A model generated the notes under the pieces. The model was not told where the DNA came from and made no database searches. It saw nothing but the letters and a program-made list of their open reading frames with translations. The position numbers were made by a program, and so were the translations under genes. Positions 46,887-56,200 of a stretch of DNA of 64,000 nucleotides are shown here, piece after piece. The DNA comes from CAVTYH01 sp963738835. GTDB lineage: Bacteria > Planctomycetota > Planctomycetia > Pirellulales > JADZDJ01. The stretch covers positions 868,001-932,000 of the forward strand of contig CAVTYH010000001.1 in the NCBI GenBank assembly GCA_963738835.1, in the 5' to 3' direction. Position 1 is the first letter of the stretch, and each line of letters begins with the position of its first letter.

Positions 46887-48414
46887 ATGAGCACGGACGC
46901 CGCTTCTTTACCAAAGGATGTCACCGCCTGTCATGCGCTGATTGCGCAGCAATTCTCCACCATTGACGATTTGCAGCACAAGCTGGCGCAACTGGAACAT
47001 TACGTTGCCCAACTGGTGCGGGCCCGTTTTGGTCCCCGCAGTGAACGGCTCGATCCGAATCAATTGACGCTGTTCGCAGCCACTGCGGTAGAAGAGCCGC
47101 CACTCTTGCTGGACGTGGTGGAGACCCACGTTCAATCTCACGCCCGGCGTGGCGGCGGACGTAATGAATTACCAGCTGATTTGCCGCGGGAGCGTATTGA
47201 GCACGATCTGGCGGAGCACGAGAAGTTTTGTCCAGGCTGCGGACAGTTACGCCAGCGGATTGGTTGCGAAACAAGCGAACAACTGGAGTTCGTCCCGGCG
47301 CAGCTAAAGGTTTTGGAGCATGTCCGCTGGAAATATGCCTGCCGGCATTGTCAGGAACATGTGTCCATCGCCGAACCGCCGGCCAAGCCGATCAACAAAG
47401 GATTGCCGGGACCGGGCTTGTTGGCGCAAGTGGCGGTGGGCAAATTTAGCGATCATCTCCCTTTATATCGCTTGGAAGACGTGTTCGCCCGTGGCGGCGT
47501 GGAATTATCACGCAGTACGCTCTGCCGGTGGGCACGCTGCACCGCCCAGTTGCTGGAACCGTTGTACCAGTTAATGGTAGATCGTGTGCGTCGTTCCCAC
47601 GTGATTCATACTGACGACACGCCGGTGAGTGTGCTCAATCCCATGCTTCCCAAAACCCGCACCGGAAGATTTTGGGTCTACTGCGGCGATCCGCAAAATC
47701 CCTATTCCGTCTACGATTATACTGCCAGCCGCAAACGGGACGGACCGGCCAATTTTCTGAAAGATTATCAAGGTTATCTGCAGGCCGATGCCTTTGCCGG
47801 TTACGATGGAATCTACGCCGCAGGCACCGTCAAGCAAGTGCTCTGCTGGGCACATGCGCGGAGGAAGTTCTTCGAGGCCAAAGAGTCACAGCCGCGCAAA
47901 GCGCATCCGGCGCTGGCGTTCATTGCCCGACTGTACGATGTGGAACGCGATGCAAAATCGATGTCTGCCGAAGCCCGCCAGCTCATGCGGCGAGAACGAT
48001 CATCGCCTGTGCTGGCCGAGTTCCACGTGTGGCTTACGGCGCTTGCTGGGCGCGTCTTGCCCAAAAGTCCTGTGGGCCAGGCGATCCACTACGTTTTGCC
48101 GCGCTGGGAAGGTTTAACGCGCTACTGCGAGGATCGCGCTGGCCATCGACAATAATTTGGCTGAACGGACCTTGCGCCCCTGTGCCATCGGTCGCAAGAA
48201 TTGGTTATTTCTGGGCAATGATCGAGGTGGCCACACTGCGGCCATCTTGTTCAGCATCATGGCCAGCTGCAAAGCGAATCAAGTCGAGCCATGGGCTTAC
48301 CTGCGCGACGTGCTGTGCCGGTTGTCATCCGCCTCGCCGCTAGCGGCCGCGACACTAGTTCCCGACACTTGGCTAGTTGAACACCCCGAATCTCGCCGGT
48401 GCTGGTCACGGTAG
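46887..48414 (+). pseudogene. tnpC: IS66 TnpC transposase, one frameshift near the end
   Basis: DDE transposase of about 508 residues when repaired. An N-terminal coiled coil (FSTIDDLQHKLAQLEHYVAQ) is followed by a zinc finger CPGCGQ...CRHCQ and then the catalytic core: first Asp in HTDDTPVSVL, then the region QADAFAGYDGIY and CWAHARRKFFE. The last catalytic motif AIDNNLAERTLRP lies in another frame after about 48133-48140, so the main frame stops 25 residues too early for it. The element is inactive unless the break is a sequence error. Confidence 0.9.
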
Positions 48415-48665
48415 CTGGGCGAACGGATTCTGCGACACCGAGAAGCTAATTTTCGACGGGTACTCGGGGTTTTGTTTGAAGACATGAGATTAGACATACC
48501 GTAGCCCGAAGATTTTTCGGCAGAACGACTTAGGGCGCCGAGTGCCGGCAAACCAACTTTATTGGGATTTGAGATCACATCGCGTGACCTCGATTATTTT
48601 AAAAATAAAATCCATCAGCCAGCTTGTCGAAGGGCTTTCTCATTTTGCCGACGAATCTTGTGTCC
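48415..48665. other. IS-internal spacer between tnpC and passenger gene
   Basis: No gene seen. In an ordinary IS66 element the right end would be expected about here; no GTAAG-type inverted end was found in this stretch. Confidence 0.45.
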
Positions 48666-49598
48666 TCACGCCAGCCAGGCACACAGCCCCGTTCCCAGCA
48701 GCAGAATGCTCGACGGTTCCGGTACAGCAAAGGGCTGGGAATAATCGAACCCGGATTCTTCGGACGTGAGCGTCCAGTCCGTCACGAACTCACCGGTGAC
48801 CGCGTTCTGGACGCTTTGGACACCGCCCCAGTAAAGAGTATTAGAGTAAATACCAATGGCATCAGCGGCAGTATCTCTACCTGCAGAAGCACTGGCAATA
48901 AGTTGCAAGAAGTAGTCGATCCTGTACGGTTCACCAACGCGCATGGTGTGCTGTATGACGATAGACGATGGTGTGGGTTCGCTATCATGAGTACCGTGAA
49001 GCGTGTTTTCATCTCGGAACCCAAGACCACCGTTTCTTGGTGGCACCTCTACAGAGTCACTACTAAAGGACATAAAATCCAAAGCCACATCAGCCACAGA
49101 GTCTGACTCTGGAAGGCTCGGTTCGGGGGGGATGCTAACAATCGGAGCAGCGTTAGTGGCAACCGCATTCATAGAGCCCTCGATATTGACGGTCGTCAGT
49201 ACGAGAAACGGAGTTCCTTGAGCCGCGCCCGATACATTAAAAGACACATTAGTGTCTCGCCACTCTGCTTTGGACACAGCATTCGCAGTTCCACCACCGC
49301 CCGATGTGCCGGCGACCCCCTGGACATTGGCATCCACAAAAACGCCGAGACTGCCAACTTGTGCAAGAGCCGCTGCGCTTGCTTTGGCCAAGGCTCCCGA
49401 CGCTCCCGGAGACATTACACTGCTCGCCGCAATGTGCAAGCCATTAACTGGGCGGTTGTCAGTATCGGATTTATTATCCGTCGTACCAGATTGGGCGCTG
49501 GTTGAGGCTTGAGCAAAGATCGTGACGCCCCCCTGTGCTGTGCCGGCCACGCCAAATGCAATAACCCACACAACGAGGCAAGGTCGCGAGAGTCTCAT
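48666..49598 (-). CDS. PEP-CTERM protein carried by the IS66 element
   Basis: 310 residues from ATG 49598 with GGAG nine bases upstream. The signal peptide is cut near AGTAQG. The body is Ala/Ser/Gly-rich (VTIFAQASTSAQSG, AASSVMSPGASGALAKASAA) with no enzyme motif. The C terminus VPEPSSILLLGTGLCAWLA ends at TGA before the usual Arg-rich tail. Beyond the stop the same frame continues GHKIRRQNEK, so the tail may have been cut off by a point mutation. It lies wholly inside the element, opposite to the tnp genes. Confidence 0.8.
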   Translation of the reverse strand: MRLSRPCLVVWVIAFGVAGTAQGGVTIFAQASTSAQSGTTDNKSDTDNRPVNGLHIAASSVMSPGASGALAKASAAALAQVGSLGVFVDANVQGVAGTSGGGGTANAVSKAEWRDTNVSFNVSGAAQGTPFLVLTTVNIEGSMNAVATNAAPIVSIPPEPSLPESDSVADVALDFMSFSSDSVEVPPRNGGLGFRDENTLHGTHDSEPTPSSIVIQHTMRVGEPYRIDYFLQLIASASAGRDTAADAIGIYSNTLYWGGVQSVQNAVTGEFVTDWTLTSEESGFDYSQPFAVPEPSSILLLGTGLCAWLA

Positions 49599-50058
49599 GA
49601 GACAAATCTCCGGGGTTTCGCTTGATGGAGTTAATCGTGAGTTCATTAGCGAGCGGCTTGCACGACAACAAGTACTGGCAGAAGGGATGCCCACGCCAAG
49701 TCAAACCACAGAACACGGCCCTAATATTCGGAGCCGGCAGACAATACGATCGTGACGCTCAACGAGATCGAGCAAGAGTAGCAGTTAGAACTGCGACCGA
49801 AGCGAAGCTGATGCACAACATAGCACGGAGCGCTCGGCCGATCAAGCATTTTTCCGCCGAACCGTCCAGAATTTCACAGTCAAGATTTACCGTCAATAGC
49901 CGAACGGGGGCGTCAACTTTGCCCCGCTTCAAATGGAGAGTTGAGGTGCATTTTCAATATGTGTTCTAAAACGACCGAATTTGGCACCGGTGTGTTCCGA
50001 ACGGCATGGCTTCCGCTTTGAAGCGCATTGTCGATCCCGATTGTGGCAGCCAAGTTGC
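49599..50058. other. IS-internal region without gene
   Basis: About 460 bases upstream of the passenger gene, likely containing its promoter. Frames are short and have no ribosome sites. Confidence 0.45.
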
Positions 50059-50082
50059 GGTTGCGTTTCCTGAAGCGCTTAC
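50059..50082 (-). repeat. IS66 right terminal inverted repeat
   Basis: Read inward on the minus strand it begins GTAAGCGCTTCAGGAAACGC. It abuts the target duplication GAAAAAAG. Confidence 0.7.
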
Positions 50083-50090
50083 GAAAAAAG
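50083..50090. repeat. 8-bp target site duplication, right copy
   Basis: GAAAAAAG, identical to 46044-46051. Confidence 0.9.
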
Positions 50091-50644
50091 TAGAGTGCTC
50101 CAATGAGAAGCCAAACGAAGCGAATCGGCAAACCGTATCTCATGTCGGGCGCCGGCCCTACTAACCTTTCCGCAAAACCACCGCGGCCAAGAATAAGTGA
50201 ATCGACCGATAGTGCGTCCCCGCACGGACTCACGGACAACAACGCTGAAATCCAGAGTATATGATGGTAGTGATCGACTTTACCGAAGCATTCTGGGATT
50301 CCTAAAACGTAGAGCCCTAGAACCGTTGCCAGTAACGAAGTAGTACGACTTGCTATGCCCAGAATCCCGATAAGACAGATAAGCTTCAGAATGCACGCCG
50401 CCCACGATACAGCGGTGGGCGAAAATTGAAAAAGACCGAGCAATTGACCACCCGCGGTTGGCAGACGCAAGAGCTCGGGCGGCAGGGAAGCCATTACACT
50501 CGTCTGCTCAACGTTCACCGAAAAAAAGATGGCGACGAATGTTGCTATCCTTAATGTCGCAAGGGTGATCGGCGAACTACGCTCGTGGAGGAACTCTCGC
50601 AAGTGACTTTCCACTAACTTATGATGCTTGCAAATCCAAACCAA
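50083..50644 (-). pseudogene. HTTM-domain membrane protein, 5' part, split by IS66 element
   Basis: N-terminal 187 residues of the HTTM protein, probably from TTG 50644 (VWICKHHKLVESHLREFL). Typical family features are LATLRIATFVAIFF, GKVDHYHHILWISALLSVSP, and RYGLPIRFVWLLIGALYFF at the insertion point. The apparent continuation beyond ALYFF (RKRFRKRN...) is element sequence. HTTM proteins are multi-pass membrane proteins related to gamma-glutamyl carboxylase; the role here is unknown. Confidence 0.85.
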
Positions 50645-50665
50645 TCCAAGCCCGACAGTGAATGT

Positions 50666-50878
50666 CTACAAGAGCTTGCACAGGCTCACACGCTCAGCCC
50701 TGAAATAATAATCCAGAGGCCCATTGTCCGTGTTCTGGATGAGGCGATTTAACCATTCTGGGCCCGTGCGATAGTATGCGCAAGTAATTAGCCGATCACC
50801 AACGGCTAGAGCGACAGCGCAGAAAGCTGCGGCTAAAATTACCAGGATCACTAACCGCCGAATCAATGCTACGTTCAT
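50666..50878 (-). CDS. small membrane-anchored protein upstream of the HTTM gene
   Basis: 70 residues from ATG 50878. An N-terminal helix (RRLVILVILAAAFCAVALAV) precedes DRLITCAYYRTGPEWLNRLI. It ends about 20 bp before the HTTM start and points the same way, so the two could form an operon. No ribosome site is evident and no family is recognised. Confidence 0.4.
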   Translation of the reverse strand: MNVALIRRLVILVILAAAFCAVALAVGDRLITCAYYRTGPEWLNRLIQNTDNGPLDYYFRAERVSLCKLL

Positions 50879-51308
50879 GACTTTTGATGAAGGGAGGTTT
50901 ACTTTGGTAAAGTAACACATGTGACCATTCGACGAGAAATGTCCTTTGGATTGTTTTCCCGAGCCGTCTAGATGAGGTGTGCCGACAGCTCTACCAAGGC
51001 GTGATTTCGTTATAGCCCCCACGAGGCGGGGGAGGCGTACAGTTTAGCGACACTGCGGATCGATGACAAATTGACCAACAGCGGCCGTCTATACACTGGG
51101 GCAGCCACAAGTGTGCCCGGCACGACCAGCGACCTATAGATGCGACTCCGAGAATTATCTCGATTTCAGCTAATCCGACAAGGTTTACTTGCTCGCGGCG
51201 TGTCGTAATCTTTATGTGCGTGGTACGAATGATCGGCAGAATTGCGATTGCAGTAGCAACAGGTTCGTTACCTTCAACCGGAACTTTCATTCATCGCGGA
51301 AGTCTTCG
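50879..51308. other. intergenic, no gene seen
   Basis: 430 bases between divergent genes. The frame upstream of the M28 peptidase start is open but lacks a ribosome site and homology, so it is treated as leader. Confidence 0.5.
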
Positions 51309-52937
51309 ATGGCGCTCTCAAATTGTTGGAATCGGATTGGTCTCACCGTGAAACATTTCAGTCTGTTGTTGCCGACGGCAATTCTTATCGGTCTGCTTTG
51401 GTCGTGCCAAAGTTCGCAAAGCACGGCTGCCGATGCCAGTGCGATTGCGGCGGCGATGGATTCGATTACGGCCGACGATGCACAGAACTACGTGAACGTG
51501 CTGGCCGACGACGCCATGGAAGGGCGCGAAACCGGCAGCCGCGGTGGGCGGGCGGCGGGCAGTTATTTGGTGCAGCAATTTCAGCAGTTTCACTTACGGG
51601 GGAGCGGCGCCAATGGTGGCTATTTCCAGCCGTTCGGGGCGAGCTCGCGAAATCTGCTCGGCTGGATCGAAGGGAGCGATCCGGAACTCAAAAAGCAGTA
51701 CGTGCTGGTCACCGCACACTACGATCATGTGGGGCGCGGCAAGCCGTCGAACAGCCGCGGCGGAATCGGCCAGATTCACAACGGCGCCGACGACAACGCC
51801 AGCGGCGACGCCGGAGTGCTGGAAACGGCCATCGCTTTTTCTCATTTGTCTGAGCCACCCAAGCGCAGCGTGCTGTTTGCGCTCTGGGATGGCGAAGAAG
51901 CCGGCCTGCTAGGCTCGAAATACTGGATCGAACACCCGACGGTGCCGCTGGCCAATGTGGCGGCGGTGGTGAACGTCGATATGATTGGCCGGCTGCGGAA
52001 CAACCGAGTGATCGTCTACGGAGGCCGCACCAGTTACGGCTGGCGACAACTGCTGAGCCGTGATAATGAACCAATTGGCCTGACGCTCGATTTCGATTGG
52101 CTGATGAAAGCCGACAGCGATCATCACCCGTTTTTCTCAGCGTCGGTTCCGGTGGTGATGCTGCACACGGGGCTGCACGACGATTATCACCGGCCGAGCG
52201 ATAAGGCCGACAAAATCAACTCTGACGGTTTGCGTTCGGTCAGCCTGCTGTTGTTTCGCACGGTGTACAATCTGGCCGATGAAGATGTGCGCCCGAAGTT
52301 TCGTCCGGCCTCGCGGTCCGAATCGCCCGCCACTCAGCCGGATCTCGAACAGCTTGTGCCGGCGCTGGCCGGACGCTTGGGGCTGACCTGGGACGTCGAA
52401 CAAGCGAAGAATGGCGTCGTGCAGGTGGCGGCGGTTACCGGCAGCGGCGCGGCGGCGAAGGGAGGCATCAAAACGGGCGATCGAATTGTTTCGTACGCCG
52501 GCCGGCCGGTTGCTGATGCCGAGGAGTTTCGCCAGTTGGTGATGGCAACGCGGGGATCAATGCCCATTGAAATCGAGCGAAAGGGGAGCGAGCAGCCTAT
52601 TCAATTGACCGTTCAGCCGGCTGGCGATCCCGTGACGCTGGGAATTTCGTGGCGCGTGGATGATGCGGAACCCGGCGCGGTGTTTTTGGTGCGCGTGGTG
52701 CCAGCATCGCCAGCCGACCGAGCCGGCCTGCGAGTTTACGACCGCATTTATGAAGTCAGCGGCCAGCGATTCAAAACCAGCGACGAATTTCGCCAGCTAG
52801 TGAATTCGCTGGCTAGCCCGATCGAGCTGCTCGCTGAATCGCGTGGGAAACTACGGCGTGTCGAGGTGGAACGGCTGGAAATCATCACCGCGCCGGAAGA
52901 AAAGACGCCGGCCGCGGCGACCGCGGCTCAACGCTAG
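51309..52937 (+). CDS. M28 family metallopeptidase with two C-terminal PDZ domains, exported
   Basis: 542 residues from ATG 51309 (GGAAG six bases upstream). A hydrophobic N terminus ends in LLWSCQSSQ, a lipoprotein-like LWSC site. The zinc aminopeptidase domain has all ligands and the base: His in VTAHYDHVG, Asp in NGADDNASGD, Glu-Glu in WDGEEAGLLGS, Asp in NVDMIGR, His in LHTGLHDDYHRPSD. Two PDZ domains follow (about 360-450 and 455-535; GGIKTGDRIVSYAGRPVADA and AGLRVYDRIYEVSGQRF). Likely cuts peptides in the periplasm or at the surface. Monocistronic. Confidence 0.9.
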   Translation: MALSNCWNRIGLTVKHFSLLLPTAILIGLLWSCQSSQSTAADASAIAAAMDSITADDAQNYVNVLADDAMEGRETGSRGGRAAGSYLVQQFQQFHLRGSGANGGYFQPFGASSRNLLGWIEGSDPELKKQYVLVTAHYDHVGRGKPSNSRGGIGQIHNGADDNASGDAGVLETAIAFSHLSEPPKRSVLFALWDGEEAGLLGSKYWIEHPTVPLANVAAVVNVDMIGRLRNNRVIVYGGRTSYGWRQLLSRDNEPIGLTLDFDWLMKADSDHHPFFSASVPVVMLHTGLHDDYHRPSDKADKINSDGLRSVSLLLFRTVYNLADEDVRPKFRPASRSESPATQPDLEQLVPALAGRLGLTWDVEQAKNGVVQVAAVTGSGAAAKGGIKTGDRIVSYAGRPVADAEEFRQLVMATRGSMPIEIERKGSEQPIQLTVQPAGDPVTLGISWRVDDAEPGAVFLVRVVPASPADRAGLRVYDRIYEVSGQRFKTSDEFRQLVNSLASPIELLAESRGKLRRVEVERLEIITAPEEKTPAAATAAQR

Positions 52938-53293
52938 CTTGGGCAATAGCTGGCTGTTCTCCGAATGCCGGTCACCACTGGCTTTGCCAGTGTTTCCCGA
53001 CTTGTAGCTGCACGCCGCCGCAGCACTGGCACAGCCAGTGGCACCCAATATTCTAAAGTCCCCGCCGTGTTTTCTGCGTAACTCGTCTTGCCGCCGCCAG
53101 CGTTGTGCGGTATTTACTCCCAACCTTTGGGCAATCGCTGCGCCGGCACCTGCTGCTTCGCGCTTCGATCTGATCTTGTCCGGCTCGAAGGCAAATGCCG
53201 GTCTGTTCTGGACCGGGTCGACTGGAACGCAAGCATCTCGTCTGGCTGTTTCACTAATCTGGGCGTGGCATTAATCGCAGGGAAGCGTACTCG
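52938..53293. other. intergenic region before bamA, holding a hairpin doublet
   Basis: About 355 bases with no gene. The left part holds two near-identical hairpins (listed separately); the rest presumably contains the bamA promoter. Confidence 0.5.
52976..53040. repeat. REP-like hairpin doublet
   Basis: CACTGGC-TTT-GCCAGTG at 52976-52992 and CACTGGC-ACA-GCCAGTG at 53024-53040: identical 7-bp arms, different loops, 31 bases apart. The paired layout is that of REP/BIME elements and this CACTGGC/GCCAGTG palindrome is typical of planctomycete intergenic repeats. It may also act as a terminator of the M28 gene, although no T-run follows. Confidence 0.65.
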
Positions 53294-56200
53294 ATGGTCG
53301 CACTCCGCTTCCGTCTGATCGCCGGCTGTCTGGCGATGTTGGCCGTCTTGGCGGCGGTTGCGTTGCCGGTCTGCGCCCAGTCGGGGCTACCGCCGATCGC
53401 CGGCAATTTGCCATCGCAAGGCGCCTTACCACCGCCCGCCGGACAGCAGTCGAACGAATACATCGTGCAGCAAGTTCGCGTGGAAGGCAATTACAGCACG
53501 CCGGTTTCGAAGCTGCCGCAACTGCGCACGCGGGTTGGCCAACCGTTCGATGCGGTCATTGTCAAAGAAGACGTGCGCACTTTAGCCAGCTCGCGCAAGT
53601 TTCTCGATGTGAAATCGCAATTCCAACCAGTGCCCGGCGGCATGGTGGTCATCTTTCAGGTTGTCGAGCGCCCCACCATTACCGAGCCGGTCACCTTCGT
53701 TGGCAATCAAGGCATCCGCACGCAAACGCTGCGAAAAAAGTCGGAGCTCGATAAAGGCCAACCGCTCGATCCGTACGCTGTTGAAGAAGGCCGCCGCCGC
53801 GTGGAATCGTATTACCGCGAGCAAGGCTACAACCACATTCAAATCACTACCATCGAAGGCAACAAGCCGAACGATCGCAAAGTGGTGTTCATGGTCGACG
53901 AAGGCCAATCGCAGCGCGTGCTCTGGACCAGCTTCGAAGGCAACACGTTCGAAGGCGATTCTCGGCTGCGGCTCCAGGTGAAAACCAAGCCCGGCATCAT
54001 GTGGCTCTTCGGCGGCAAAGTGGATCGCAAAAAAATTGACGACGATGTCAACAGCCTCACCGCCTATTACCGCAGTTTCGGTTATTTCCAGGCTCGTGTA
54101 AGTCCGGTACTCGACTACAACGAATCGAAAAACTGGCTCAGCCTGAAATTCGTCATCAACGAAGGCCCGCGCTACAACGTTCGGAACGTGGCTTTCTTGG
54201 GCAATGAAAAATTCAAAAACGAAGACCTCAACAAGAACCTGGAACAAATCAGCGGCAAGCCGTTCAGCCAGCTAGCGCTCAACCGCGACAAAACTGCGAT
54301 TCAAGATGTCTATGGCGACCACGGTTACATTTTTGCCGACATTCAGCCGGAAAACCATTTGTCGGCCGACAAGCCGGAAGTCGATATCGTTTACAACATC
54401 AGCGAAGGCAAGCGATACCGCGTCGGCCAGGTGAACATCAACATCGCCGGCGACAACCAGCACACCAATCACGCGGTCGTTCTCAACCGCATGTCGGTGC
54501 GGCCGGGCGATATTGTAAACACCAAGAAGCTGCGCGAAGACGAACGCCGTTTGAAATTCGCCAGCGTCTTCAACACCGATCCCAGCAAAGGCCCAACGCC
54601 GAAAATTACGTTCGACAAGCCCGACGGATTGAAAGAACAGGGCGTTGCGAACCGGCCGGGCGGCGGCGATCGGAGCGGCGAGTATCGCAGCCAAAGCCCG
54701 GGAGAAGGGTTCGGGGTTCCAGGTTCAGTCGGCAAGAGCCGGGAAGATTATCGGGCACAGTCGGCCGATGATGAAGTGGTTCTCGACGGCACGCTGGTCG
54801 ACGACGGCGCGGGCAATCGTGTACTGGTGCTAACTCCGGCGACGGTTCGTCGGCCGGTGATCGACCCGAACTCCGCGGTGCGCTTTCAAAGTCCTGGCTA
54901 CGGCGGCGTGCAAACGGCGGCTGCCAGCGATTCGAATTGGGCGGGTTACAACAATTCGAGTTCGGCCAACCAGGCGTATTCGGCCTGGGGTATCTCACCC
55001 CAAACCAGTGGTGGCAGCAGTTACCTGCCCCGCAGCGCCCAACCGCTGCCCGCGAGCAGTGTGACTTCGCCGTATCCGCAATCGAGTTACCCGGCGGCGT
55101 CTTCGACGTCGCCCTACTCAAACGCCAGTTATCCGACCCCGCCGGCCTACAGCAATCCGCCGGCCTACAACAGCCAGCCTGCGTACAGCAATCCACCGGC
55201 ATACAACAGTCAGCCTGCGTACAGCTCTCCGCCGCCGGTGTCGCAACCAAACTACGGTGCACCGCCGGGTCAGCCGGCGTACACCTCGACGCCCAGCTCC
55301 AGTAATCCGCCTTACGTCGTGAATCAGCAAGGACCGGTTTACGAAACGCCGTATGTGAATGCTCCGCCAGCGCAAACTGGACCTGTCTTTCAAGCGCCGC
55401 CAGTTTCCGGACTGGGGCCGGACGATATCGGCTACATCCCGCCCGATCCGACCGTCAACATCCGTGTTGACACCGCTGAAACGCAAACCGGCCGGCTGAT
55501 GATGGGCGTGGGCGTAAATTCCGATGCCGGCCTCGTGGGCAACTTTGTGATCGACGAACAGAATTTCGACATCCTACGGCTGCCGCGCTCTTGGGACGAT
55601 ATTAGCAGCGGCACTGCTTGGCGCGGCGGCGGTCAGCGGCTCCGCATCGAAGCCAACCCGGGCACCGTGGTGCAACGCTACGCGGTCACGTTTCAAGAGC
55701 CGTACTTGTTTAACTCGCCGGTGCAATTGGGCGTGTCGGGTTTCTATTTCACGCGAATTTATCAGGACTGGAACGAAGGTCGCGTCGGCGGCAACGTAAA
55801 GCTGGGCTACCTGTTTACGCCCGACTTCAGCGGCCACGTGGGCTTCGATGGCGAGCGGGTCGATATTTACAATCCGCACGTTCCCACTCCGCCAGAATTG
55901 CAGCGCACTTTGGGACGCAACGACCGGTACGATTTCAATGTCGGCGTGGCCTTAGATACTCGCGACAGCCCGTTTTTGCCTACGCAAGGGCATTTAGTGT
56001 CGGTCGATTTCGACGAAGTAATCGGCACGTTCATTTATCCGCGCGTGGTGGTCGAAGGCCGACAGTATTTCTTGCTGCGGCAACGAGCCGACGGGTCGGG
56101 TCGCCACGTGATTGGCGTTGGCGGCGTGGTCGGTGTGACGGGCGACAACACGCCTATTTACGACAACTTCTTCGCCGGCGGTTTCAGCTCGCTCCGCGGC

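Larger units (their letters stand above)
46052..50082 (+). mobile_element. IS66-family element with passenger gene (4031 bp)
   Basis: Ends are GTAAGTGCGCCACCAACCAC at the left and, read inward, GTAAGCGCTTCAGGAAACGC at the right. Both begin GTAAG, consistent with the GTAA start usual in IS66 elements, and match at a bit over half of the following positions. An exact 8-bp target duplication flanks them. Genes in order are tnpA, tnpB, tnpC (plus strand) and a PEP-CTERM gene (minus strand). Simple IS66 elements are about 2.5-2.7 kb, so some 1.5 kb is extra. It interrupts an HTTM gene whose frame is restored on removal. Confidence 0.9.

Noticed and set aside
48415..48560. Possible right end of a standard-length IS66 element just after tnpC
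   Set aside because: No GTAAG-type inverted end or copy of GAAAAAAG was found here, whereas both exist at 50.08 kb.
49913..50082. Apparent C-terminal extension of the 5' HTTM fragment (RKRFRKRN...)
   Set aside because: This part is the right end of the IS66 element read through the junction, not HTTM sequence.
45283..50644. Two independent paralogous HTTM genes
   Set aside because: The exact 8-bp duplication, the IS66 ends and the in-frame rejoining show one gene split by insertion.
55145..55216. CRISPR-like short repeats
   Set aside because: The repeats are directly adjacent, in frame, without spacers, and encode a Pro-rich linker of BamA. No CRISPR array or cas gene was seen anywhere in the window.
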